Origin: Flavobacteriales bacterium
Lineage (GTDB): Bacteria > Bacteroidota > Bacteroidia > Flavobacteriales_F > PHOS-HE28
DNA: 64,000 nt
Reading direction: 5' to 3'
Assembly: GCA_013360395.1 (NCBI GenBank)
Contig: JABWBQ010000001.1
Span: forward strand, 81,388-145,387
Numbering within the stretch: position 1 is the stretch's first letter; every line of letters starts with the position of its first letter. The notes under the pieces were generated by a model that worked only from the letters and a program-made list of their open reading frames with translations, had not been told where the DNA came from and ran no database searches. The translations under genes were made by a program, and so were the position numbers. Shown piece after piece: positions 48,979 to 57,780 of the stretch.

Positions 48979-51945
48979 TTACGGCAGTTGTTGTGGCACC
49001 GTCCCCGTAGGCACCGTACCGCCCACGTTGCTCAGGATCGGGTCGCGGTCGTTGGCCGAACCCGTGTATTTCACCTGCCCGTCCATGGTCACGTCGGCCG
49101 GAAGGTAGCCGGAGACCGTGCTCGTGGGCACCGTGCCACCGATGGCCGTCAGGATCGGGTCGCGGTCATTGGCCCCACCGGCATACTTCACCACACCGTC
49201 GTGCAGCACGTTGCCGGACCAGAGCAGGGCGCGGTTGCCGGCGACCTTGCGCGCGTTGGCACCCCAGGTGGCGGTGCCCGGCAGGCCCAGGTCCAGCGCC
49301 GTGGCCGTGCTTCCCAGCGCCAGGGGCTGCGCGGTCATCACCGCCAGATGGTTGCGATGCCGAACGGCCACGTGGTAGTCGCCCGCCGGCTGGCAGAAAC
49401 CCAGGGGCGAGATGCCGTCGGTGCCCACGATGTCGCCGTCGCGCTGTAGCAGGGCGGCACGGGCTTCCAGCACCAGCGCCGGGGTGCCCGCCGGGCGCAG
49501 TTCCACCAGCACCCAGTCGGTGATCGCATCGCTGCCGGTGACCGTGAGCACGGCGGCATCGATGGAAGTGGCCCCCGTGAGGCTGTGGCCCATGGCGCTG
49601 TACGGTTCGGTGAGCGGAAGCACGCCCTGCCGCCGCAGGCTGTCCACCATCAGGTTCGCGCCGCTCCGCCACGCGCCGTCCAACAAGGCCCTGGCCGCCA
49701 GCACCGTCGGCGGTGCCACCTCACAGGGCGGACCGCTCGTGGTGAAGGAGGTGGGTTGTGTCCAGGCGGAGGTCGAACCCTGGCCGCCGGTGCCGCCGCA
49801 CACCGAACGCACCCGGAACTGATGGTCCGTGCTCCAGGCCAGACCGGTCAGCAGCAGGCTGTCGGCAGGGATCCCTGAGACCTGCGTCCAGGTGGGCGCC
49901 GCGCTTTCCTTCCACTGCACATCGTAGGCGGTGGCCGAGAACAGGGCGGTCCAGTGCAGCGTGGCCCTGTCGTACGAGATGCTGTCGGCCCATTGAAGGT
50001 CCGGTCCTTCGCAGAAGCTGGCCCAGTGGTTCACCGACAGGGTGTAGCACGCCACCGGGTTGCTCGCGCCGCCCACGCCGTACACATGCACCACGTACGA
50101 ACCCGCTGGAGCGTTCGGGTAGTAGATGGTCTCGGTGCTGGTCCCACCGTTCTGCGCCAGGGCCAGCTGGCCGCCCCCGGCATCCAGGAGCCGCATGTCG
50201 TAGTTGGCGGGCAGACCCGAGAGCTGCAATTGGATGGTGCCCGGCGCAGGGGTGGTGAAGGCGTAATGGTCCACGTCCGTCGTGGTGGCGATGAGCGCAT
50301 GGACCGTGGCCGGCAGGGTGACCGGTGCGGCGCCGGCGAAGGTGTCGTTGGGCTCCAGCGCATCGGGGCACGGTGCCGGAGTGGTGAACACGGCGGTGCT
50401 GCTGAACACCGAGGTGTCCGCACCGCAGTCGCTCTGCACCTTGAACTCGTACGTGGTGTTCTGTGTCAGGCCCGAGATCGCCTGGCTGTTCGCCGTGAGC
50501 CCGTTCATGACGTTCCACACGCTGGCGGACGCCTCCTTCCAACGCAGGTTGTACGAAACGACGCCGAGGTTCGTCCAGTTCAGCGTGGCGCTTACGCTGG
50601 TGAGCCCCGTGGTGAACAGGTTGCCCGGCGGATCGCAACTGGTGCCGCACTGGGCCAGGCACGCGGCCGCGTTCACCCGGTTGCGGATCAGGGCCGCCGG
50701 CTGGGACCCGAACCCGTTGTTGAAGTTGATGCCCACGCCACCCACCAGGTGACAATAGCTCATGACCGTGCCGCCACCCGTGGGCAGCGGCGCGGTGCAG
50801 CCCTCGCTGTATCCCGCCGTGGGTCCGCATCCGTCGATGGCCGTGCCGTTGCCGTTCCACGAACAGGCGTGGGTGTGCGGAGAGCCCAGGTTGTGCCCCT
50901 GCTCATGCGTCACCACGTTCACGCTCCAACTGTAGGTGGGCACGTTGGCATAGGTGCTGTTGATGTCGCTGTAGGCCATGCGGATCGAGGTGGGGCCGCA
51001 CAGCACGTTCAGGTAGGCCACGCCGCCGTTGCCCGAATAGCCCAGCAGGTGCGCCAGGTCGCCATTGAACGAGGTCCGGTAGCTGCCGAACTGGCTTAGG
51101 TACGCATTGGTGGAGGGCCCCGTGTACGGGCTCGGTACGTCCCAGACGAACACCTCCTGCAGCTGCACATCCACGCCGTCGTTGTCGAACAGGATGGCGC
51201 TCTGGTTGAAGAGCCCGGTCACGTAGTTCGTGGCGGCCGTCACGCTGCCCTTGCCCTGGAAGATCGGATAGTCCACCTCCCAGTAGAACTTCACGCAGCG
51301 GATGCTGCGCTCGTCGGGGTCGCTCACCAGGTCCGCCGCATGGATCACGCCGCCGCTGTCCGTGGTGCCGCAGGTCATCGGCCGGGAGGCCCGCAGGTCG
51401 TGCTCGCGGTAGGCGATGTGGACACCGGCCTCCGCACCTTTCAACCGGCCCAGCACCAGGGTGCCCTGCGCATCGTGCACCAGGCCCATGAGCTCCTCGT
51501 CGAACACGCTGAGCCCGGCGACCGTGCCGTTGTCGCCACGGACCCTGCCGCGGTAATGCGCCGCTCGGGCCGGCCGCACGGCACCATGCGCGGCGGTGAT
51601 CACCTTGAACCCCTCCGCCAGCGGCTCCCAGCGCTCCAACTCCAACGTCATCGGTCCATCCGGGGTGGGCAGGGTCAGGCTCATGCTGGCCGGCGGCGCT
51701 TCCAACAAGGCCGTCGTGGCCGTGCCGTTCAGCAGCAGTGCCTCGGCCCGTGTGCAGGCGGCGGACCAGAGCGGAGCCGCGCGGCCCGCCCCGGGGTCAG
51801 CCTGCAACAGGTCCACGGGCGCGAACGGCGTTCCCCGGTCGATGAGCGCTTGGACCCGTCGGGCCACCTGGCCGCCGTGGTGGTTCTGCGCCAGGGCCGT
51901 GAGCATGGCGAACTGGGTCAGGAGGAGGAGCGTACTGCGGCGCAT
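48979..51945 (-). CDS. secreted metzincin metalloprotease with dockerin-like C-terminus
   Basis: A 988-residue secreted protease. After a signal peptide and propeptide the catalytic domain has HEQGHNLGSPHTH (residues 347-359, HExxHxxGxxH), the zinc site of reprolysin-like metzincins, followed by a Met-turn candidate VMSYCH. A fibronectin type III domain, a PPC (bacterial pre-peptidase) domain and a second fibronectin type III domain follow. The end holds two copies of a motif (VKYAGGANDRDPIL and VKYTGSANDRDPIL, about 33 residues apart) with DVTMDGQ between, resembling a dockerin-like calcium loop. I see no classic T9SS type A end, so this repeat may serve as the sorting or anchoring domain. 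Confidence 0.88.
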   Translation of the reverse strand: MRRSTLLLLTQFAMLTALAQNHHGGQVARRVQALIDRGTPFAPVDLLQADPGAGRAAPLWSAACTRAEALLLNGTATTALLEAPPASMSLTLPTPDGPMTLELERWEPLAEGFKVITAAHGAVRPARAAHYRGRVRGDNGTVAGLSVFDEELMGLVHDAQGTLVLGRLKGAEAGVHIAYREHDLRASRPMTCGTTDSGGVIHAADLVSDPDERSIRCVKFYWEVDYPIFQGKGSVTAATNYVTGLFNQSAILFDNDGVDVQLQEVFVWDVPSPYTGPSTNAYLSQFGSYRTSFNGDLAHLLGYSGNGGVAYLNVLCGPTSIRMAYSDINSTYANVPTYSWSVNVVTHEQGHNLGSPHTHACSWNGNGTAIDGCGPTAGYSEGCTAPLPTGGGTVMSYCHLVGGVGINFNNGFGSQPAALIRNRVNAAACLAQCGTSCDPPGNLFTTGLTSVSATLNWTNLGVVSYNLRWKEASASVWNVMNGLTANSQAISGLTQNTTYEFKVQSDCGADTSVFSSTAVFTTPAPCPDALEPNDTFAGAAPVTLPATVHALIATTTDVDHYAFTTPAPGTIQLQLSGLPANYDMRLLDAGGGQLALAQNGGTSTETIYYPNAPAGSYVVHVYGVGGASNPVACYTLSVNHWASFCEGPDLQWADSISYDRATLHWTALFSATAYDVQWKESAAPTWTQVSGIPADSLLLTGLAWSTDHQFRVRSVCGGTGGQGSTSAWTQPTSFTTSGPPCEVAPPTVLAARALLDGAWRSGANLMVDSLRRQGVLPLTEPYSAMGHSLTGATSIDAAVLTVTGSDAITDWVLVELRPAGTPALVLEARAALLQRDGDIVGTDGISPLGFCQPAGDYHVAVRHRNHLAVMTAQPLALGSTATALDLGLPGTATWGANARKVAGNRALLWSGNVLHDGVVKYAGGANDRDPILTAIGGTVPTSTVSGYLPADVTMDGQVKYTGSANDRDPILSNVGGTVPTGTVPQQLP

Positions 51946-52000
51946 GCGAGCTTCGAGGCTGGTCGCGGCAAGTTAGGGAAAGCACCGGCCCGCGCCCCGA

Positions 52001-54016
52001 TCAACGCACAGCTTCGACCATCACCCCCTCCGCACCGCGCAACACCCGGTGGGTGCGCTGGTCGCGGCGGTCGCCCATCCGCAGCAGCAGCAGCGAGGAG
52101 GCCATGCCGGCGAGCGGTATGCGCACGGTCCCACCGGCCTCCCAACTGCCGGCACCGACCACACGGCCCAGGGGATCGACCAACTGCCACGCCCCCGCCG
52201 CACCGCCACCAACGAGCAGGTCCTCCCCCTGCACCACCACCCTTCCGGCCTCCTCCGGCATCCGCACGGATACCACGGGAGAGAGCGCGCTGTTCCCGTC
52301 AAAGTCGGTCTGGCGCAACCGGTAATAGGCCGTGCCGGGCAGGGGATGTGCGTCGGTCCATAGGTAGTGCAGGGTGGCGACCGAATGCCCGGCGCCGGGG
52401 ACGCTGCCCACAGGCCGGAAATCCGAGCCGTCCGCGCTGCGCTCCACGGTGAAGTGATCGTTGCCCGTCTCGGTGGCCGTGGTCCATGCGGTGCGCACGG
52501 TCCCGTGCTCGGGCGTCGCGGTGAAGGCCACCAGCCCCACCGGCAGCACGACACAGCGCAGCGCGGCGATGTACGCGGCGTTGGCCGCGTTGTTGGGCGC
52601 TCCGGGCGTTTCGTTGCCCGCGATGGGCGCACTGGTGAAGTCGGCCGCCGAACGCGGGTCCGACCCGGTGAAGGAGATCACCCGGCCGCTGTGCGACACG
52701 GTGCTGATCCGCAGCGCGTCGATGCCCCCGCCGTTCATGTTGTTCGCATTGCTCCCGTAGCTGATGCCGTGGAAGTAGGTGCCGTCGGGCCGCCGTGTCT
52801 GCCCGGCATCACCGTCGTTGCGCAAACCCACGAGGTTCCAACTGCCGGCGCCGAAGGTGCACGTGCCGTAGCTCGAACTGCTGTTGGCGTCCGGGAAGAG
52901 CGCGCAGCCCTCGAGCAACGGACTGTTGGCGGGCAGCACGTACACGCTGTCGTTGGGTGCGCTGTCGTCCGGGTCGTTCGGCGGAAGCAGGGTGTGCGGG
53001 TCCGCCTCGTTGTACACCAGCACCAGCGCCCCGGTGGGTACTGCGGCCCATTGCGCGGCATTGCTGAAGCGCAGGTGGCCCGCCGCCGTGCCGCTGGAGG
53101 CCAGGGAGGTCCCGAAGCCGTTGAACAACACCCCGTTGTTGTCGTCCAGTTTCCAGCGGCGCAGGTCCACCGTGCTGCATGCCGGCCCACAGACCAAAAG
53201 TTCCAGGTACTCCTTGGAACCTCCCGCAGGCCCGTTCCCGAGCTCGTTCACAAGGGGCCCCACGCAATCGGGCACATAGGCCACCGTGATCTGCACATTG
53301 TCCACGGCGAAGCTCGGATCGGCACCGCTCCCGTCGTTGTTGTTCACCCAGCGGAACCCGATGCGCACGTTGGGGTTGTTGTTGGCGGAGGCCGGCAGTG
53401 GCACCGTGTATGCCGTCCAGATCCCCTGTCCCCCGCAACCCGTGGCCGTCTTGGCCATGTCCGCCAGCTGGCTCCACACCGAGCCGTTGTAGTACCACAG
53501 GGTGGCGTTGTCCTGCGTGCCCTGCCCCCCCTCCATGTACTGGAAGGACAAGGTGGCCCCGCTGCGGCCCGTGAGGTCGATCACCGGGGAGGTCGCACGC
53601 TGGTCCGTCTGCGCCGAATTGCACGAACAGCAGAACGCGCAGAGGCCGGGCGGGCAGCTGGCGTCGTAGGCCGCACCGCAGTCGCCCCCGGGACAGAAGA
53701 AGCATCCGTTGGGCGAGGCACAGGCCACGTCGTTGCCCACGTGCAGCGTCTCGTTCGCCGAGGTGCAGCTGGTGCCGCAGGCCCCCACCGCATTGCCGTT
53801 CTCGGTGCAGCTGATGAACCAGCGGTTCGCACAGGCACCGTTGGTCCCCGTGTTCACCACGCTCCACGCACCGTTCGGACCGGTGCTGTACGCCGAGGCA
53901 TAACATCCGCCGGTGCATCCGTTCTCGAATTCCTCGGCCCACACCACCAACTGCGCGGTGGCCACCGTGGGAAGCAGGGTCACAAGACCGGCCCAGGCGA
54001 TGCTGCGGGAGGGCAT
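52001..54016 (-). CDS. large secreted protein with lamin-tail-like and T9SS-like regions
   Basis: A 671-residue exported protein (signal AWAGLVTLLPTVATAQ). Early modules are Cys-rich (CTGGCYAS, CASPNGCFFCPGGDCG) inside a jelly-roll-like domain with NATLWYYNGSVWSQL. A region resembling a lamin-tail domain follows (SKEYLELLVCGPACSTVDLRRWKLDDNN). A fibronectin-type module lies at FTATPEHGTVRTAWTTATETGNDHFTVERS, and the last 70 residues look like a degenerate T9SS type A domain. Function is unknown. ATG 54016 begins the signal peptide. Confidence 0.75.
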   Translation of the reverse strand: MPSRSIAWAGLVTLLPTVATAQLVVWAEEFENGCTGGCYASAYSTGPNGAWSVVNTGTNGACANRWFISCTENGNAVGACGTSCTSANETLHVGNDVACASPNGCFFCPGGDCGAAYDASCPPGLCAFCCSCNSAQTDQRATSPVIDLTGRSGATLSFQYMEGGQGTQDNATLWYYNGSVWSQLADMAKTATGCGGQGIWTAYTVPLPASANNNPNVRIGFRWVNNNDGSGADPSFAVDNVQITVAYVPDCVGPLVNELGNGPAGGSKEYLELLVCGPACSTVDLRRWKLDDNNGVLFNGFGTSLASSGTAAGHLRFSNAAQWAAVPTGALVLVYNEADPHTLLPPNDPDDSAPNDSVYVLPANSPLLEGCALFPDANSSSSYGTCTFGAGSWNLVGLRNDGDAGQTRRPDGTYFHGISYGSNANNMNGGGIDALRISTVSHSGRVISFTGSDPRSAADFTSAPIAGNETPGAPNNAANAAYIAALRCVVLPVGLVAFTATPEHGTVRTAWTTATETGNDHFTVERSADGSDFRPVGSVPGAGHSVATLHYLWTDAHPLPGTAYYRLRQTDFDGNSALSPVVSVRMPEEAGRVVVQGEDLLVGGGAAGAWQLVDPLGRVVGAGSWEAGGTVRIPLAGMASSLLLLRMGDRRDQRTHRVLRGAEGVMVEAVR

Positions 54017-54545
54017 GGCAGGAGGAAAGATAACCGATCGGGCGCGACCGGGCACGCCTTGCCTCCCGAGGCCACCCCGTGTGCTGACACGACACCCGGG
54101 GCTTCCCCCATGCCTCCGCTCCTCGGGAGAGCGACCGCTCGATGGCCCGGGCGGCCCAGGGAAAACCTTATGTTCGTGCGCAGCGCCGCATGGGAGGCTC
54201 GTACTGCGCTTTCGTACGGATCCTTCCAACCTTCGCCCGAAAATGCCGACTCCGTGGAGCAACGAACCACAATAGGCATGACAGGCACGTGGCGTTCCGG
54301 TTCCCAAGCGTTCCGGAATACCGCGCTCCTGCGGCATTCAAGCGACCCAGGAGGACGGCGCGTCGCTTCCGGCTGTCATGCCCGGTTTCACGGCCCCTCG
54401 CCCGGCTCCCACGTGCCAGCACCCACGCTTCAGAGCGCCTTGCCCTTGTGCACGATGACGCTGAGCGCCGATCGTTCACGCTCCTTCAGACCACCCTCCA
54501 CCGAAACCCCTGGGCCTCCATAGTGCCCACCGAATTCACACCCCC
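54017..54545. other. 529-base stretch with no recognised gene
   Basis: The stretch holds only short frames with no recognisable protein. It is GC-rich with scattered inverted repeats and no clear promoter or terminator. It separates the leftward secreted protein from the rightward membrane gene, so both promoters are probably here. Confidence 0.5.
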
Positions 54546-55031
54546 ATGAACACCTCCAACGCCAAGCGCCCCACGCTGCTCACCGTGCTCTGCATCCTGA
54601 GTTTCATCGGTGGGCTCTATGGCCTCTGGGATGGCTGTCGTTCCGCCTTCACGGACGCCCCGCAAAGGGAACTGGAGAAGGCCAGGACACAAATGCAGGA
54701 AACGATCGATCAGGTCGGGGCGGACCATGCCATTGCCGGCATGATGGAGGATGTGATCGCCAACACAGAAAAGAATGTCGAGCAGGCGAAGCCCGTGGGC
54801 TACGCGAACATCGCCCTGTCCCTGCTCAGTCTGGCCGGCGTTTGGCTCATGTGGAACTTGAAGCGAATGGGGTTCTGGCTCTACCTCGCAGCCTCCATCG
54901 GCGGATCGGTGGTGCTCTTCATGATGATGGGGGGAGGCGGCTTCTTTGCCAACATCACCTCAGCCCTGGGAGCGATCATCACTGCGGTGTTCCTGGTGCT
55001 CTACGGCGTGAACTTGAAACACATGCACTGA
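54546..55031 (+). CDS. hypothetical membrane protein, 161 residues
   Basis: A predicted inner-membrane protein with one hydrophobic segment at the N-terminus (LLTVLCILSFIGGLYGLW), a central soluble helix (residues 40-80, likely periplasmic), and three segments near the C-terminus (YANIALSLLSLAGVWLMW, FWLYLAASIGGSVVLFMMM, ITSALGAIITAVFLVLYGV). No family is recognised. The cyclase gene starts 89 bases after its stop. They may be related functionally, but that is only inferred from adjacency. Confidence 0.72.
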   Translation: MNTSNAKRPTLLTVLCILSFIGGLYGLWDGCRSAFTDAPQRELEKARTQMQETIDQVGADHAIAGMMEDVIANTEKNVEQAKPVGYANIALSLLSLAGVWLMWNLKRMGFWLYLAASIGGSVVLFMMMGGGGFFANITSALGAIITAVFLVLYGVNLKHMH

Positions 55032-55120
55032 GCAACCACCCTCGGGACGCACCACCACCGGTCCCCTGCCGGGTGCGACCATCCGATGACCAGTTCGCAA
55101 ATCCCCAACCTGCATCCCGG

Positions 55121-57181
55121 GTGAACAGGTCCACGCCCAAAGGACTGCTCTCGATCCTTGCGCTCGCCCTGGTGCCCATGGCCGGGCCGTGCCTGGCCCT
55201 GCCGGCAAAGGACAGCGCCACGGTCAAGGTCGCGACGATCAAGGAGAAGGACTTTACCGATCGAACCATCAACATCCCCGGCCAAGGGAGGATCCGGGGA
55301 TTCGCTCCAGGCTTCTTTGGCTCGTCCGGGAGGTACATCATCGCCGATGACAGCACCTTTTCGGCGTTCGACCTCGATGATCGGAAATGGCCAAGACCAT
55401 CCGCGATCGACAGCCTGTTGAGGCAGAAGGCTCCTGTTGCGTGGATGCGTTTCCACTTCAAGCTGGACAGCTCCGTGGCCGACGATGCGATCACGATGCG
55501 GGTCCGGATCCCCGGTACCGCGACCCTGTGGCTCGACGGGGAACAGGTGATGAACACCTCGTTCACGTCGGACGACCGGCCTCATGGTGGTTCCTTCGCG
55601 CTGGACACCACGGCGATCCTGGAGTTCCAATTGGGCCGGTTGGCGCGCGGCGTGCCGCATGTGCTGGCCCTGCGTGTGTCCTCGAACACCGGGCGTAATG
55701 CCCTGCAGGATGCGGTCGTCTGGCTCTACCGGCCGAGCGCGATCGCCGACCTGCACCGCCATGCCATGCACAACGGCGTGTTCATCGGCGTGAACGCATT
55801 CATGCTCCTCATGGCCTTGATCTTCTGGCGCATGGACCGGCATGACCGGATCTGGCCCTGGTTCGCAGGCTTGCTCGGCACGAACGCCTTCATCGCGTTC
55901 ACGGATCTGTTGGAATACATGTCCCTGGGTCTCACCACGGACACCCGTGACCGATTGACGGACATGGGCGACTTCGCCTGGTCGGTTCCGATCGCGCTGA
56001 GCGTGATGATCCTGTTGGTGGCCCTGGGCAGGGACTCCCGAAAGAAAATGCTGCTCTATTCGGCGGCAGCACTCTTGATGTGCGGCATCATGGTGCTGGG
56101 GAAGACCGTGGCGCTCGATAACGAGGGTCTGTTCGCGCAGTTCGAGTGGAAAGCGTGGGCTCAACTGGGCCTCCTGGTATTGCTGGGCTTGGTCGGCTTC
56201 CTGTGGCTCCTGGTGGACGCCATCCGGTACGGCTGGCACGCCTTCCGGTCCCCGGGCTTCATCAAATGGATCGGCGCCGGTGTCCTGTTGAGCTTGCTGG
56301 CACCAGTACTACCTGGGATCATAGCCATCATCATCGCCATCGTCGCCCACGTCGAGAACGCCTCCCCACCCGCCGGGCTGACAACATCCATGGCTTATGT
56401 GAGTCACGTCGCCGTTCCGCTTTCCATCATCGTTTCGCTCGCCCTGCGTTCGGCATTCCAGAACCGCCTGCTCGCCCGACAACGCGACGAGCTGGACAAG
56501 GAGGTCCATGATCGCACGGCGGAGTTGAAGCTCGAGCGCGACCGGTCGGAGAACCTCCTGCTGAACATCCTGCCCCAGGAGGTGGCCGAGGAACTGAAAC
56601 AGAAGGGGTCCGCCGATGCCCGGCACTACGATCAAGTCACCGTGCTGTTCACGGATTTCAAGGGTTTCACGAGCATGAGCGAGCAAATGCCCCCCGGTGA
56701 ACTGCTGACCGAGCTGAACGCGTGCTTCCATGCGTTCGACGACATTATCGCCCGCTACGGCATCGAGAAGATCAAGACCATCGGCGACGCCTACATGTGC
56801 GCCGCTGGTCTGCCCGATCCCTACCACGCAGGCCCCGTGGACGTGGTGCAGGCCGCGCTCGACATGCAGGCTTTCATCGGCGAGCGGCGAAGGCAGCGCC
56901 AGGCGGCTGGAGCATTCGCCTTCGAGATGCGTTCGGGCATCCATACCGGCCCGGTGGTGGCCGGCATCGTGGGCGTGAAAAAGTTCCAGTACGACATCTG
57001 GGGCGATACGGTGAACACCGCCGCCCGCATGGAGACCGCCGGCGAAGTGGGCCGTGTGAACATCAGCCCCGCTACCTACGCCCGCATCAAGGATGCTCCC
57101 GGTCTTCGCTTCATCCCGCGGGGAGGCGTGGAGGTCAAGGGAAAGGGCACCATGGAAATGTGGTTCGTGGAGCGGGCGTGA
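55121..57181 (+). CDS. membrane-bound class III adenylate cyclase
   Basis: A 686-residue protein. A signal sequence (LLSILALALVPMAGPCLA) is followed by a periplasmic beta domain (residues 30-210, 7TMR-DISM-like ligand-binding pattern with LDGEQVMNTSF), about six to seven membrane segments (220-460), a coiled coil with ELKLERDRSENLLLNILP, and a cyclase catalytic domain. Metal Asp residues are D512 (FTDFKGFT) and D556 (IGDAYM). K552 and the DIWGDTVNTAARM segment fit ATP rather than GTP. It should make cAMP in response to an external signal. The start is GTG 55121 because no ATG precedes the signal peptide in frame. Confidence 0.85.
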   Translation: MNRSTPKGLLSILALALVPMAGPCLALPAKDSATVKVATIKEKDFTDRTINIPGQGRIRGFAPGFFGSSGRYIIADDSTFSAFDLDDRKWPRPSAIDSLLRQKAPVAWMRFHFKLDSSVADDAITMRVRIPGTATLWLDGEQVMNTSFTSDDRPHGGSFALDTTAILEFQLGRLARGVPHVLALRVSSNTGRNALQDAVVWLYRPSAIADLHRHAMHNGVFIGVNAFMLLMALIFWRMDRHDRIWPWFAGLLGTNAFIAFTDLLEYMSLGLTTDTRDRLTDMGDFAWSVPIALSVMILLVALGRDSRKKMLLYSAAALLMCGIMVLGKTVALDNEGLFAQFEWKAWAQLGLLVLLGLVGFLWLLVDAIRYGWHAFRSPGFIKWIGAGVLLSLLAPVLPGIIAIIIAIVAHVENASPPAGLTTSMAYVSHVAVPLSIIVSLALRSAFQNRLLARQRDELDKEVHDRTAELKLERDRSENLLLNILPQEVAEELKQKGSADARHYDQVTVLFTDFKGFTSMSEQMPPGELLTELNACFHAFDDIIARYGIEKIKTIGDAYMCAAGLPDPYHAGPVDVVQAALDMQAFIGERRRQRQAAGAFAFEMRSGIHTGPVVAGIVGVKKFQYDIWGDTVNTAARMETAGEVGRVNISPATYARIKDAPGLRFIPRGGVEVKGKGTMEMWFVERA

Positions 57182-57301
57182 GTTGCCGTTCCCCGGTGCA
57201 CCAACGGCCCGCAGGGTCCTGGTGGTAGGACTGTACGGGTCTCGGAGCCGCTTCCTTTCCCAAGTGCGGCGCCGATCGTTAACCACCATCCGCGTGCCGG
57301 T

Positions 57302-57600
57302 ATGAACGGCATGGAACTCCAGTCCCCACCCGTTCCCCGCCTGCAGATCACCTTGAAAGCAGCTCGTGACATGCACCTCGTGGATGTCCGTTCCATCCTC
57401 CATGACCGGGCCGATACGCGCTACGCAGTCATCGAGCGGATGGATGGCTGTTACGTTCCCATGCAGGAGGGATCCCTGTTCCGACGCACCTGGCCCACAT
57501 TCCGAGGCCTGATCGCCATCAACAAGAGATCCACAGCACGGCTTTGCAGCAACTGGTCGCTGCCCCGAACGGCTTCAACGATCTCCGGGTCGGTCATGGC
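57302..57600 (+). pseudogene. remnant resembling a LytTR DNA-binding domain
   Basis: The translated stretch LQITLKAARDMHLVDVRSIL, TRYAVIERMDGCYV and FRGLIAINKRSTARL resembles the strand pattern of a LytTR response-regulator output domain. The frame continues past it without sense. No receiver domain precedes it. It looks like a decayed fragment after the cyclase. This is a weak call. Confidence 0.3.
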
Positions 57601-57780
57601 TCAGCTAGGCCCGCACGGGAAAAATAGGCAACCCGACCGATCGGCCCATGGCCGCCACCGGACCCTTCCCCGACGCCGGCCCCTCCCTGCGGACCCGCCT
57701 GCGCCATCCAGCGACGACAGGGGACCTCCCTGGGGCGCACCGGTCCATGCCAGCACACCCTTCCTCGGCCCGAAGGCCCC

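Noticed and set aside
54142..54549. 135-codon frame in the gap before the membrane gene
   Set aside because: No start context, no family, and it ends inside the next gene. The composition looks random.
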